DNA of 64,000 nt from Pseudomonadota bacterium (GCA_029550345.1 JAKPHK010000011.1:1-64000); one strand, 5' to 3'; shown: positions 25,897 through 35,061, numbered from the stretch's first letter. Numbers and translations: made by a program. Notes: generated by a model not told the origin, from the letters alone.

Positions 25897-26239
25897 GATG
25901 GTTCTCCCTGGGATCTGAGGTGGCCGCGGCCCCGCGCGCGAGCAGCGAGTGGCGGCGAAAGAAGCCGACCGCGGCGAATAGCCCGGCGCTGGTCAGCCAG
26001 AAGAAATGGGCGAAGCGGACCTGGCGCTCGGCGCTCGCGGCGACATAGCGCGAGGCGAAGTTTTCGAGCTGGAGCACGGTCCCGCCGAAGCTGAAGTTGC
26101 CGAGCGCCGCGAAGAACAGCAGCCACAGCGCCGCGACGCAGGCGAAGGTGACCGCGAGCCAACCCGTAAGGCACAAGGCCTGGTAGCAGGCATCGGCGAG
26201 CCGGATCGGCCGGCGGGGCGAGGCGAGAAGCGTGATCAT
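25889..26239 (-). CDS. Small membrane protein between traC and trbI
   Basis: A 116-aa protein with two transmembrane helices (LCLTGWLAVTFACVAALWLLFF and RFAHFFWLTSAGLFAAVGFF). Its ATG overlaps the traC stop as ATGA. It occupies a place where F carries other small genes, but similarity to them is not apparent. Probably an inner-membrane accessory of the channel. Confidence 0.7.
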   Translation of the reverse strand: MITLLASPRRPIRLADACYQALCLTGWLAVTFACVAALWLLFFAALGNFSFGGTVLQLENFASRYVAASAERQVRFAHFFWLTSAGLFAAVGFFRRHSLLARGAAATSDPRENHHG

Positions 26240-28842
26240 TCCGCCGCCTCGGCAAGTTCGCCGTCCGTAAAGTCGGGGGCTCCGGGCTGCGGCGGCACGA
26301 AGTCGGGAAAGGCCACCCGCTCGATCGCATCGGGGAGCGGCAGACCAGCGCGCACCTTTTCCTCGATCTCGGAGAAGACCCGCGGGCTCGAAGAGTAGAG
26401 CGTCGCCGAATAGGGATCGAGCACGAGCCGGCCGACCGCGAGCGTCTCGGGCCCCTTGATCAGGACGTCGGAATACTCGGTGCCATTGCGCTTCAGCGAG
26501 CGCAGCAGGCTCTCGGTGTAGTGGTCCATCTCGAAGCGCTGGTGCTTGGCGAGATCATTGATCGTCTCCTCCTTCTGCTGGAGGACGATCGACCAGTCGG
26601 AGTTCTCGAGCGCGGCCAATGAGCCTTCGGACTTGTAGAAGTCATTGAGGGACTGGGTGGCTGTGATCAGCGAGCCGCCATATTTGCGGCAGGTCCGGGC
26701 ATAGGTCTCGATCGCCTGGCCCATCTGCCCGCCCCCCAGGAGCTGCCAGGCCTCGTCGATCATGGTCAGCTTGGGCACCGAACGGTCGAGATCGCGCATG
26801 ACCCGAAGTGTCAGGAACATGAGCGCAGTGAGCGCGACCGAGCGCAGTTCGGGCTTGGAGGAAAGATCCGAAAGCTCGAACACGGTGAGGCCTGCCGAGA
26901 GATCGATCGAGCAGGCACCCTCGAAAAAGCGGCCATAGGTCCCGCCCTTCAGGAACGGCGACATGGCATCGGCCAGATCGCCGGCGAAGGGCGATGGCAG
27001 GGAGCGAAGCGCCGCAGCAACGTCGTCGATGGTGCCGGCCCGCTGCTTTTCGCGCCAGACGCTGCTCACCGCGGAATCGATCAGGCCGCGCTCGGTATCG
27101 GACAGGCGGTCCTGCTGGCGCGCCATCTGCCCGACGATCGATTTGAGCATGGCAAGGCATTCGACCTCGTAGTCCTCGCCGTCCTCGTCGGAGGACAGCG
27201 CCTCGCCATCGATCATGTCGAACGGGTTCAATGAGAAGCCCGAGGAAAGCTTGAACTCGACGAAGGCGCCGCCGAAGGCCTTGGCCATGTGCTCGAACGA
27301 GCGCCCGTCGTCGATCACGATGACCTTGGCCCCGGCGCCTGACATCGCCGCGCAGACGTCCTGCAGGAAGACCGACTTGCCCGAGCCCGATTTGCCAAAC
27401 ACCGCGACGTTGTGATTGCCGGCCGCGTTCTGGAACGGTGACCAGAAGAAGGGCTGGCCGCGCCGTCCGATCAACAGCACGTGCGGAATGTGCCCGCCGG
27501 TATGCTCGCCCTGGAGCGGCGCGATCGAGGCGGCCGTCGTCGTCAGCATGGTCTTGAAGCGCTTCATGCGCCTGAGGTCCGCCGACAGGCCGTTGGGGAA
27601 CGAGAGCGGCATGGCAGCGAGTAGCCCCATGACCTGGAGAAAGCGTTCGTCGATGAGATCCCATCCGCACGCCTTGTAGACCGACTTAACCATGCGCTCG
27701 TTGACGTCGCCCTTGCCGAGCGGCGAGAGCGCGCCAACCCCGTAATAGACCTGCGCGAGCTTGCGGCCCTGCCGCATCTGTCCTTGCACATACTGCCATT
27801 CGTCGCGCTGCTCGGAGAGCTGGGGCAGGAACCGGGCCGAGCGGCTGTCGGCAAGGCTGGTCGTGCGCATAACCTTGAGCCCGGCGCGCGACTGGGCCGC
27901 CTCCTCGTCCTGGAAAACGAGGCCAAGCACGGTCATCACGTTGCAGCCGAAACGCAGCTTGTCGTTGATGACGTCGCCGATGATCTTCTGGACGTCCCAC
28001 GGCGCCCACTGCTTGGGCAGGTTGCGGACCGAGAAGAAGCGCCAGTCGAACTTGTCGGGGACCACCTCGCCGATCACCGGCGCGCCGTCCTGGCTTTCAC
28101 CTGTGGCACGAAACCGTTCGGTCTGCAGCACGATGCGATCGGGCGTGACCTGGGTCTCGAGGTCGCGGCGCACGCACTGGATGTTGATCGGATCGAGTTC
28201 GGAATAGTGTTCGGGCCGGTCGGCATTGTCGACTGCGGGGCAGAGGAAATCGTCGAGGAAGGCGATCAGTTCGACCGGGCCGACGTCGCGCGCCGGGATC
28301 GAGAGCGCCTGAAGCGTGCCGTGCAGGCTCTCGCGGACCGAGCCGAGCGCATCAGCGCCGATTCCGCCGCTGAGCCGTGCGCCGACCGAGAGGATCACGC
28401 GGGTATTACGCAGGTAGAAAGGCGCATCGCGCGAAATCGACATCCACGCTGCCCGGCGCAGCCAGCGCGCGCGGTGGGTCGCGGCGCGGCCGTAGACGCC
28501 CTTGGCGACGATGCGCGGCATGACCCAGTCGGCGATGCGTTCCCCGACCGATGGACTTTGCCAGTGGATCAACTGGATTTCGCAGCCCGAAGGCACGGCG
28601 TCGGAAAGGAACTGGGTGAGGATCTCGCCGCTGCGCTCATCCGCCCCCATCATCGGCGCGAGTTCGAGGATGAACCCAAGCGATTCCGTGTTGATGAACA
28701 TCCGGCTTTTCTTGTCGTAGCTGCGATAGGGTAGCCAGTTCGACAGCATCGGCGCGCCGAGCACGGGCCGTGTCGCCTCGGGATGGGCGCTTTCGCCGAA
28801 CACCATGTCGAGGAACCGGTCCCAGAACCCGCGCGAAGCCAT
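26236..28842 (-). CDS. traC: VirB4-like transfer ATPase TraC
   Basis: An 868-aa cytoplasmic ATPase that powers pilus assembly. It has the TraC/VirB4 N-terminal domain, Walker A VAVFGKSGSGKSVFLQ near residue 485, Walker B LTMIDEAWQLLGGG near residue 695, and the conserved C-terminal YARTCRKYGGSLITATQ segment. Length matches F TraC (875 aa). It follows traV after 5 bases. Confidence 0.96.
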   Translation of the reverse strand: MASRGFWDRFLDMVFGESAHPEATRPVLGAPMLSNWLPYRSYDKKSRMFINTESLGFILELAPMMGADERSGEILTQFLSDAVPSGCEIQLIHWQSPSVGERIADWVMPRIVAKGVYGRAATHRARWLRRAAWMSISRDAPFYLRNTRVILSVGARLSGGIGADALGSVRESLHGTLQALSIPARDVGPVELIAFLDDFLCPAVDNADRPEHYSELDPINIQCVRRDLETQVTPDRIVLQTERFRATGESQDGAPVIGEVVPDKFDWRFFSVRNLPKQWAPWDVQKIIGDVINDKLRFGCNVMTVLGLVFQDEEAAQSRAGLKVMRTTSLADSRSARFLPQLSEQRDEWQYVQGQMRQGRKLAQVYYGVGALSPLGKGDVNERMVKSVYKACGWDLIDERFLQVMGLLAAMPLSFPNGLSADLRRMKRFKTMLTTTAASIAPLQGEHTGGHIPHVLLIGRRGQPFFWSPFQNAAGNHNVAVFGKSGSGKSVFLQDVCAAMSGAGAKVIVIDDGRSFEHMAKAFGGAFVEFKLSSGFSLNPFDMIDGEALSSDEDGEDYEVECLAMLKSIVGQMARQQDRLSDTERGLIDSAVSSVWREKQRAGTIDDVAAALRSLPSPFAGDLADAMSPFLKGGTYGRFFEGACSIDLSAGLTVFELSDLSSKPELRSVALTALMFLTLRVMRDLDRSVPKLTMIDEAWQLLGGGQMGQAIETYARTCRKYGGSLITATQSLNDFYKSEGSLAALENSDWSIVLQQKEETINDLAKHQRFEMDHYTESLLRSLKRNGTEYSDVLIKGPETLAVGRLVLDPYSATLYSSSPRVFSEIEEKVRAGLPLPDAIERVAFPDFVPPQPGAPDFTDGELAEAAE

Positions 28843-28847
28843 CGGCT

Positions 28848-30014
28848 TTACTCCTCGACCTTGGCTGGGAAGGCAGCGGGCGCGTTGACCGGCGCTGCGG
28901 AGACAGGAGCGGGTTTGCCCGCGTCGGCAGGTGCCGCATTATGTGCCGCGCCTTGTGCCGCGTTAGGCGCGAGGGCTGCTACCGGCGGCACGGCACCAGG
29001 GGCCTTCGCGGTCTGGGCCAGGCGGCTCTGGACCTCGGCCCGGATGGCATCGATCGCGCTCCCTGACTTCAGCGCAGCGCCCTTGGCGCGCGCCGCCGCA
29101 ACGGCTTCGGGGCTTGGCGGCCCCGCAGGTGTGGTTTTGACCTCTGGTGCGGGCGACATGTCATTCGGCAGGTTCGCCGCATCCGGCAAGGACGGCGGGG
29201 TGAAAGCCGCGCTGGCAAGGCTCGCTGAGCGGCCCTCGATCTGGTCGATCGCCGTGGGTTCGCTGCCTGAGAGCTGCATCCAGGCCCCATCATCGACCAC
29301 CGCATGGACGATCCGCGGCTCATGGAGATTGCCGCCGCCATCGACGAACGATGGAAACACCACGCGGAGCACCCGGCGCTCGCGATGGGCCATGCCGCCC
29401 TGCGCCGACGTGATGCGTCCTGTGCCGGTGGGAACGTAGGCGGCGGCGGTAGTCCGCGCAGAGGTGGGTGAGCGCATATAGGGTCCCGCCGGAGTTTGTC
29501 CTGGCGTCATCGGCCGCGCGTTCTGGATCACCGACAAGGCCTGGTCGTCGATCACTGTCGAGGGCGCGCAGGTGCCGTTCGGCGCACTGCAGGCAAAGCT
29601 CCCCTTGATGTTGCCGCCGAACAGGCTGGTGCAGGCCGCGAGCTGGGTTGCGGCGAGACCGAGCGCAGCGAGCGATGCCGCCCGCGTGAGGCCGCCTGCC
29701 TTGCGCCGCTCGGCGAGCTCGCCGAGACGCAGGGCGAGGCGCCAGAACGCAAGGCCCGCTTCGAGGCTGAGGCTGGTTTCGCTTAGCGCCGCAAGCCCAT
29801 GCGAGACCTGCCAGGAGCGGCGGCGCAGCCGATCGAGATCGCGCGCCGCGAGCAGCCGGCCTTCGGGTTTGCCGAAGCTCGCGGCGACCACGTGCCACAG
29901 CGCAATCGCCTCGGCCCGGTCGATCGCGACTGGCGGCAACGAGACCTGCCCACGCGACCTTCGCGTCACTGCGCGGCCCAGATCGGCAAGCTGCCCCGGC
30001 GTCAGCGCGGTCAC
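28848..30014 (-). CDS. traV: TraV lipoprotein homologue with long N-terminal extension
   Basis: The TraV region starts around Cys128 (LAATQLAACTSLFGG, then KGSFACSAPNGTCAPST), matching outer-membrane TraV lipoproteins that anchor TraB/TraK. Before this lipobox lie about 110 extra residues (TPGQLADLGRAV, LLAARDLDRLRRRSWQ). For some 60 codons upstream of the lipobox no ATG, GTG or TTG occurs in frame, so the extension seems truly part of the protein. The start is GTG at 30014, overlapping the dsbC stop as GTGA. A fused extra domain or an unusual lipoprotein topology follows. Confidence 0.85.
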   Translation of the reverse strand: MTALTPGQLADLGRAVTRRSRGQVSLPPVAIDRAEAIALWHVVAASFGKPEGRLLAARDLDRLRRRSWQVSHGLAALSETSLSLEAGLAFWRLALRLGELAERRKAGGLTRAASLAALGLAATQLAACTSLFGGNIKGSFACSAPNGTCAPSTVIDDQALSVIQNARPMTPGQTPAGPYMRSPTSARTTAAAYVPTGTGRITSAQGGMAHRERRVLRVVFPSFVDGGGNLHEPRIVHAVVDDGAWMQLSGSEPTAIDQIEGRSASLASAAFTPPSLPDAANLPNDMSPAPEVKTTPAGPPSPEAVAAARAKGAALKSGSAIDAIRAEVQSRLAQTAKAPGAVPPVAALAPNAAQGAAHNAAPADAGKPAPVSAAPVNAPAAFPAKVEE

Positions 30015-30901
30015 GAGCGGGCACCCTTGAGCCACTGCTCGAGCACCTCGCGCGGGCGGAAGCCTTCGATGACGGCCCCGTCCGAGCGCACGATCACCGG
30101 CGTGCCAGCGAGCCCCTGCTCGCGGGCGAAACGTTCATTGGCATCGAGCGGCGAGGTGTCGCAGGCGTGGCTGTCGGTGATCGGGGCGCCCGCATAGGCA
30201 GCCTTGACCGCCTTGCGCCGGTCACGCGCGCAGAACACCTGGTTGGCAAGGTCGCGGCTGCCGAGCACCGAGATCGGTCGCTCGATCACCCGCACGTTCA
30301 TCGCCTCGAGAACGCCCGAGAGCGCGCGGCAATAGCCGCAGCGAAAATCGCTGAAGACGGTGACGGTCGGGCCCGAGCTTGCTCCCCAGACAATGCCGCC
30401 CGCCTCGGGCAGTGCGGCGAGCGACATCATCCGGGGGGCACCGCTCGCCGACGGCGTGCTGACGCCGCGGCGGGGGGTTTCGACTTCCTGGGCTTCCTGC
30501 CGGCTGCCGGCGGCCCCGCCGACCAGCAGGTCGGGGTTGACCTCGAGCAGCCGCACGGCGGTCAGGTCCTGGCGGGTCTGCATGTCGTAGACGCGGCCGA
30601 TCAGGAGATAGCGCGCGGTCCTGTCGACGTAGAACAGCTGCGATCCGGCAGTGACCTCGCAGACCCCATCAACCACCTGGCAATTGACCCGGCTCACCTG
30701 CGTGCGCGGCAGGCGCTCCTTGAGCGCGGCGGTCACCGCAAGATCGGTTTCCGATGGGGCGTTCGGCGCATTGGCATTGGCATTCGCCCAGACCAGCGAG
30801 CCCCCGCTGCCAAGCGCAATCGCCGCGAGCGGCATCGCCAGTTTGCGAAGGGCGCCGGGGCACCAGTGCAGTGACTTCAAGCTCAGTGACTTCAGCTTCA
30901 T
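30011..30901 (-). CDS. dsbC: DsbC-family disulfide isomerase of the tra operon
   Basis: A 296-aa periplasmic thiol:disulfide isomerase. It has an export segment (LRKLAMPLAAIALGSGGSLVWA), a DsbC dimerisation region (SRVNCQVVDGVCEVTAGSQLFY) and a thioredoxin domain with active site CGYC (FSDFRCGYCRALSG). It probably folds the Cys-rich TraN, TraU and TraH. AGGAGG precedes the ATG at 30901. Often annotated as conjugative DsbC/TrbB-like protein. Confidence 0.9.
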   Translation of the reverse strand: MKLKSLSLKSLHWCPGALRKLAMPLAAIALGSGGSLVWANANANAPNAPSETDLAVTAALKERLPRTQVSRVNCQVVDGVCEVTAGSQLFYVDRTARYLLIGRVYDMQTRQDLTAVRLLEVNPDLLVGGAAGSRQEAQEVETPRRGVSTPSASGAPRMMSLAALPEAGGIVWGASSGPTVTVFSDFRCGYCRALSGVLEAMNVRVIERPISVLGSRDLANQVFCARDRRKAVKAAYAGAPITDSHACDTSPLDANERFAREQGLAGTPVIVRSDGAVIEGFRPREVLEQWLKGARS

Positions 30902-30911
30902 GATTTCCTCC

Positions 30912-32291
30912 TCATCCGTTGATGAACACGCCCTCGAGGAACACGATTTCGACATCGATCCCGGTCGGCATCTCGATCACGGGCTGGTACTGTTCGGCCC
31001 GCTCGATCAGGTATTTGGAAACGGTGTCCGCCGAGGTTGCGACGCCCTCGCCAAGCCCGCCCTGGAGGATATCTCCGGCACCGAGCTTCTGGCGCTGGCC
31101 GTTCACATTGACGTTGGTCCCCTGAAGGATCGAATTGGTGTTGGCCGAGAACCCGCGCCCGAACCCGCCGGCGAGCCCGGCCAAGAAAGCCTGGCCGATG
31201 AGCGCGCCTTCGCGGCTCACGACGCGTCCCCTCACCCCGGTCTTGCCGCCGAAAGCGATGAAGCCCTTCACGTCCGAGACCGCGTAGCGGCCGTTCGGCT
31301 GCGGGCAGGTCATCCGCTGCAGCTTGACGTAGACTTTCTCGGAAGAGAGGTCGCCGCGCGCCGCGCCGTTGACCAGGCACCCGGCGATGTTGGTGGTGAG
31401 CAGGCGCCCATTGTCATAGACCGAGCGCGCCGGGCCGGTGATGCGCAGGACCACGGGAAGTGGATCGGTCTGGCTCTGCACGCCGGCGGCCGCATCGACC
31501 CCGACGATGACCTTGGCGACCGCGATCGAGTTCGGCGGTAGGTAGTTGGCGCTGTCGGTGTAGACCGTGTTGCCCTTGGGCACCGGACTGCCGGTTCCAC
31601 TCGCGCCTTCACCAAACGAGACGAGGCTGACCTCGCTGCCCCGCCCGCTCGGGAGACCCGCCGCGGCCGCCGCGGCTTGCCCCGCCGGCGTTGCCTGCGC
31701 GCTCTGGTAGCTGGGCGGACTGGTGCGCCCGTACATGGCATTAGGTCCGACCGGTGTAACCCCCGGGCCCATAACCGGCTGCCCCATGACCGGCGACTGC
31801 CGCGCCGCCGCGAGCGCCGCTTTGAGCTGCTCGTTCTCGCTCTGATAGGCGGAAAGCACCCGCTCGGTGTCCGGTGAGACCCCGGCACCTTGTGCCTGGC
31901 CTTGAGCCATTTGCGCTTCGAGCTGGTCGGCACGCTGCGCGCGGGCGGCGAGCGCGCGCATGTTATTGTCCATCGCCATCATCTGGGCCTCGGACTGGGC
32001 GCGCCACTCCTTCTCGGCCATGTTCTTGTTGACCATCTCGTCAACCGAGACGTCGCCGACTTCCTTTTTGACGTGTGCGTCGCTGCTCTTGCCGTCGCCC
32101 GAGAAGATGTAGGTCGAGCCGATCAGCAGCGCGGCGAGCCCGCCGGCACCGAGCAGCAGCATTTGCTTCTTCTTGACCGCTTCGTTGGCCTGAATCGCAT
32201 CGCCGAGCGGCGAGGCATCGCTTCCTTCCGTGTCGCCGGCAGGCCCATCGAGCGCCTTGGGCCCTTTGCGGAACGGGTTCTTCCAATCCAT
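30912..32291 (-). CDS. traB: Channel scaffold protein TraB (VirB10-like)
   Basis: A 459-aa VirB10-family protein spanning the envelope. It has a cytoplasmic N-terminus, one transmembrane helix (LLLGAGGLAALLIGSTYIFSG), a coiled coil (MRALAARAQRADQLEAQMAQG) and a Pro-rich stretch. The conserved beta-barrel domain follows (SIAVAKVIVGVDAAAG, RGDLSSEKVYVKLQRMTCP). It links inner-membrane components to TraK/TraV. The start overlaps the traK stop (TGATG). Confidence 0.93.
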   Translation of the reverse strand: MDWKNPFRKGPKALDGPAGDTEGSDASPLGDAIQANEAVKKKQMLLLGAGGLAALLIGSTYIFSGDGKSSDAHVKKEVGDVSVDEMVNKNMAEKEWRAQSEAQMMAMDNNMRALAARAQRADQLEAQMAQGQAQGAGVSPDTERVLSAYQSENEQLKAALAAARQSPVMGQPVMGPGVTPVGPNAMYGRTSPPSYQSAQATPAGQAAAAAAGLPSGRGSEVSLVSFGEGASGTGSPVPKGNTVYTDSANYLPPNSIAVAKVIVGVDAAAGVQSQTDPLPVVLRITGPARSVYDNGRLLTTNIAGCLVNGAARGDLSSEKVYVKLQRMTCPQPNGRYAVSDVKGFIAFGGKTGVRGRVVSREGALIGQAFLAGLAGGFGRGFSANTNSILQGTNVNVNGQRQKLGAGDILQGGLGEGVATSADTVSKYLIERAEQYQPVIEMPTGIDVEIVFLEGVFING

Positions 32292-33085
32292 CAGCGGCCT
32301 CCATTCGACTGGATGAGGTAGACGGCAGCGGCCTGGCCCGGCGCGAGCTCGCTGACCGGGGTCATGAAGGCGACCGCGCCCTTGGCGGCGAGCATGTTTT
32401 CGTCGAGCGGCAGCGCATCGCGGCCGGTGTTGCGAACCCGCAGGACCAGGCCCTTGAGGTCGGCGCCGCGGTATTCACCGACCTGCTGGACCTCGAGCTT
32501 TCCGACCGTCACCGGCTCGAGCACGTCCTGGCGCACCTCGAAGCCCTCGATGGTCTCGCTGCGGTACATCGCCTGCGCGAGGCGGACCGCGCTGTCCTCG
32601 GGCGAGCTTCGCACTTCCCAGTCGCGTGCGGCTTCCGCCTTGATCGCGGTATTGGTGACGAAGATCTGCTCGGCGTCATTCCCGCGAACCTGGCAGACGA
32701 ACTTGTAGACGTAGCCCTTGCGGGTCGTGCCGAAAAACGAGAGGTTGCTCTTCGCAAAGCCGTCGGGGACCGAGAGGTAGATGTCGCCGCGCACCGGCTC
32801 GTTGACGATCTTGAAGTCCTCGGCCGGGTTGCCCGTGCTGATCTTCGAGACCGAGGCGAACTGGTCGCCGGCAAGGCTGATCCGGGTGAGGTCCTTGGCC
32901 GAGGCCACGCAGGCGACCGTGCCGTTGTCGGCGGCAGGAATACTCTGGTCGGCCATGGCGGGTGCGGCAAGGCACATCGCGCCAAGGCAGATGAGCGCCG
33001 CGCCCACAGGCCGTCCGGTTATCGCGTAGGGCCTGCCGGCGAGCACCGCGCCCACGCCAATCGCGCCCCATCCAAGCTGGGCCAT
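32291..33085 (-). CDS. traK: Secretin-like channel protein TraK (VirB9-like)
   Basis: A 264-aa TraK homologue with an internal signal sequence (VGAALICLGAMCLAAPAMA) and the TraK/VirB9 beta-rich domain (ISLAGDQFASVSKIST, GDIYLSVPDGFAKSNLSFF). It forms the outer-membrane core with TraV and TraB. I start at ATG 33085, overlapping the traE stop as TGATG; a nearer GTG just before the signal sequence is also possible. Confidence 0.9.
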   Translation of the reverse strand: MAQLGWGAIGVGAVLAGRPYAITGRPVGAALICLGAMCLAAPAMADQSIPAADNGTVACVASAKDLTRISLAGDQFASVSKISTGNPAEDFKIVNEPVRGDIYLSVPDGFAKSNLSFFGTTRKGYVYKFVCQVRGNDAEQIFVTNTAIKAEAARDWEVRSSPEDSAVRLAQAMYRSETIEGFEVRQDVLEPVTVGKLEVQQVGEYRGADLKGLVLRVRNTGRDALPLDENMLAAKGAVAFMTPVSELAPGQAAAVYLIQSNGGR

Positions 33086-33690
33086 CACCCCTCTCCCCCA
33101 TCGGTCTTGTTGCTGGTCTTGCCGCTCTCGGCACCCGCGCCGTCCTTGGTGACGCGCCCGAACCCGGCGAGCTTGAGGCTGACGCCCGAGTAGCTCCACA
33201 CGAAGCGGAAGGTCCGCGCCTCGGCGGTTACTTCCTTGGAGCCGACGACGGTATGGAGCACGCCATTGACCTCGCTGGTCAGCGCGTCTGGATCGACGCT
33301 CAGCTGCTCAATCGTGAAATACTGCGAGACGCTCGAGCCGTTCTGCTCATTGAAGATCTTCATGAGCTCGGCCTTCATCCGGCCGTGCGTCCTCGGATCC
33401 GTGATGGCGAGGATCGAATCCATCCAGTACTGGAGGTTCGATGGCGAGCGATTGAGCGTGAGGAGCGCGGCATCGCGCGTCACCAGCTCGAGATAGTCCT
33501 TGTCGACGTGGCTGGAGGATAGCGTCAGCGGCTTTGCCAGCACCGGCTGCAGCACGACCTCGCGGTCGCGGTGCGCCGCGGTCAGGGTCAGCAGCACGCT
33601 CAGGCCGAACAGCCCGGTTGCCGTGATCGCCAGGAGGTTGCGCTGCTTCAAAAGCCGCTGCGCCTGGCCGTGGGAAATCGAGAGGTCCAT
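33085..33690 (-). CDS. traE: Transfer channel protein TraE (VirB8-like)
   Basis: A 201-aa inner-membrane protein with an N-terminal helix (LLAITATGLFGLSVLLTLTAA) and the TraE periplasmic domain (QPVLAKPLTLSSSHVDKDYLE, then SPSNLQYWMDSILAITDP). It corresponds to VirB8 in the channel. Lies one base after traL. Confidence 0.93.
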   Translation of the reverse strand: MDLSISHGQAQRLLKQRNLLAITATGLFGLSVLLTLTAAHRDREVVLQPVLAKPLTLSSSHVDKDYLELVTRDAALLTLNRSPSNLQYWMDSILAITDPRTHGRMKAELMKIFNEQNGSSVSQYFTIEQLSVDPDALTSEVNGVLHTVVGSKEVTAEARTFRFVWSYSGVSLKLAGFGRVTKDGAGAESGKTSNKTDGGEG

Positions 33691-33691
33691 A

Positions 33692-33976
33692 TCAGCCCGC
33701 CATCAGTCGAAGATGGGAGGGCGGCGTCGCCTTGAGGCCCATGAAGGCACCCGGCAGGTACCAGTAGGCCGAATGAATGATCCACGAGACGGCACGTCCC
33801 GCCTTCAACTTGCGCAATCCCCACCAGGCCAGCACGCTTGCTGAAATCCCAATCAGAATATGTTGAGACAGGATCCCCCACGCGAAGGGCAAGATCATCG
33901 CGAGAAACTCATCGAGCGTCCAAAAGCCGATGAGCTCGGGATCATCGAGATGCGCGGGAACCGTATAGCGATTCAT
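33692..33976 (-). CDS. traL: Pilus assembly protein TraL
   Basis: A 94-aa TraL homologue (VirB3-like): it opens with YTVPAHLDDPELIGFWTLDE, the family hallmark, then one or two membrane helices (FLAMILPFAWGILSQHILIGI). The start is ATG 33976; upstream frame extension is non-coding. It assists assembly at the inner membrane. Confidence 0.9.
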   Translation of the reverse strand: MNRYTVPAHLDDPELIGFWTLDEFLAMILPFAWGILSQHILIGISASVLAWWGLRKLKAGRAVSWIIHSAYWYLPGAFMGLKATPPSHLRLMAG

Positions 33977-34050
33977 GAGACGACACCGCCCTCCAGTTTG
34001 TCCGGCCAGTCCTCGTTTCGAGAGCGAGGCCGGAGGGGGACCGCTTGGGG

Positions 34051-34365
34051 TCAGATCGTTGCGGTGACTGCGGCGGTGACGATCGGCACGCCGGTTCCCG
34101 CGCCGACACCGACACCCACCGGAATGGCGACCTGCGCCAGGCTGAAGCGGCCCGAGGCAAGGCCTACAATGCCGCCAGCAAGGCTGAGCACGGTGATGAT
34201 CTTGCCGCCCGAGCCTTCGAGGAAGCCAGTGAAGGCGGTAAGCGCCGTGTTGAAGGTCGCGTCGGCGCCGGCCATCGCGACCTCGCTGCCGAAGAGGGCC
34301 GCGACAGCGACGACCGCCGCGCCCTGGAGCAGGGTCTGACCCTTTCCTTGTGTGATGAGTTTCAT
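34051..34365 (-). CDS. traA: Pilin subunit TraA
   Basis: A 104-aa prepilin with a leader that likely ends AALFGSEVAMA (about residue 32). The mature 72-residue part has two hydrophobic helices (FTGFLEGSGGKIITVLSLAG and a Gly/Val-rich second helix), like F-type/TrbC-VirB2 pilins. First gene of the minus-strand transfer operon. A GGACGAGAG motif precedes the ATG. The adjacent palindrome array probably controls it. Confidence 0.85.
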   Translation of the reverse strand: MKLITQGKGQTLLQGAAVVAVAALFGSEVAMAGADATFNTALTAFTGFLEGSGGKIITVLSLAGGIVGLASGRFSLAQVAIPVGVGVGAGTGVPIVTAAVTATI

Positions 34366-34473
34366 CTCTCGTCCTTTTTCCAAAAGCCGCGTCATTCACG
34401 GCCTTCAGAATGAACAGAGGTGCGCTGATGGGAGCAATTAACAGGTCGTTGAAGCTCACCGGCGAATCGGAAG

Positions 34474-34608
34474 ATTTCCCGGAGCGGCAACTTGGGACGT
34501 GCTTTGTTTCCCGTTTGGGGAAACGGAATCCCCGCTGCGGGAACTGCGTTTGCCGCTTCGGGAATAGTGTTTGCCGGATCGGCAATTTGGTTTCCCGCTG
34601 CAGGAAAC
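34474..34608. repeat. Phased array of imperfect palindromes upstream of traA
   Basis: Five units of the form GTTTSCC-N5-GGSAAAC have centres at 34515, 34536, 34557, 34578 and 34599, exactly 21 bases apart. The first (34506-34524) is a perfect 7-bp inverted repeat. A sixth, weaker unit is centred at 34483, 32 bases before the first. The array lies in the 336-base gap between the divergent traA and 34702 genes, which otherwise shows no gene. The 21-bp phasing (two helical turns) suggests cooperative binding of a repressor or plasmid factor. Confidence 0.8.
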
Positions 34609-34701
34609 GAGCGCTGCGACTCGCTCGGCAATGGTCGGATTCGCCAAATTTACGATTCCGGGCCATTGTGCAGGGCAACACATGTCCTGGATGACCCGTC
34701 T

Positions 34702-35061
34702 ATGGCCGCAGGCAACCGCAATGTCAGGATTCACCTGAGCCAGCAGTGCTTCGACCTGCTGGCCGAAGCCATGTGCGCTTATTCCAAGCGTACAGGGCGC
34801 TTCCAAACGATGCGAATGACGGTGCAAAGGGCCTGTGAACGCCTTAAATCCCACGGGATTTCCAAGGAGGAACTAGATCTCTTCCTCAGCGAATTCGCGG
34901 TCGACGGCGACATCGCCGTGTGGCTCGAGGTTACACCGAAGTGGTCGGCTGATTACGATGTGCTGCGCGAAAAGGTAAAGAATATCGGAGAGAAACAGGG
35001 CGTTGATAAGATCCTCGTCCCGCTTGCCGTCTACCTCGCCGAACGCAACAATCTGATCTAG
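34702..35061 (+). CDS. Hypothetical protein divergent from the transfer operon
   Basis: A 119-aa protein from ATG 34702. The N-terminal part (VRIHLSQQCFDLLAEAMCAY, KRTGRFQTMRMTVQRACERL) looks like a beta strand plus two helices, loosely ribbon-helix-helix-like, followed by an acidic region. It is divergent from traA across the palindrome array, so it is a reasonable candidate for the array-binding regulator. No established family recognised. Confidence 0.65.
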   Translation: MAAGNRNVRIHLSQQCFDLLAEAMCAYSKRTGRFQTMRMTVQRACERLKSHGISKEELDLFLSEFAVDGDIAVWLEVTPKWSADYDVLREKVKNIGEKQGVDKILVPLAVYLAERNNLI

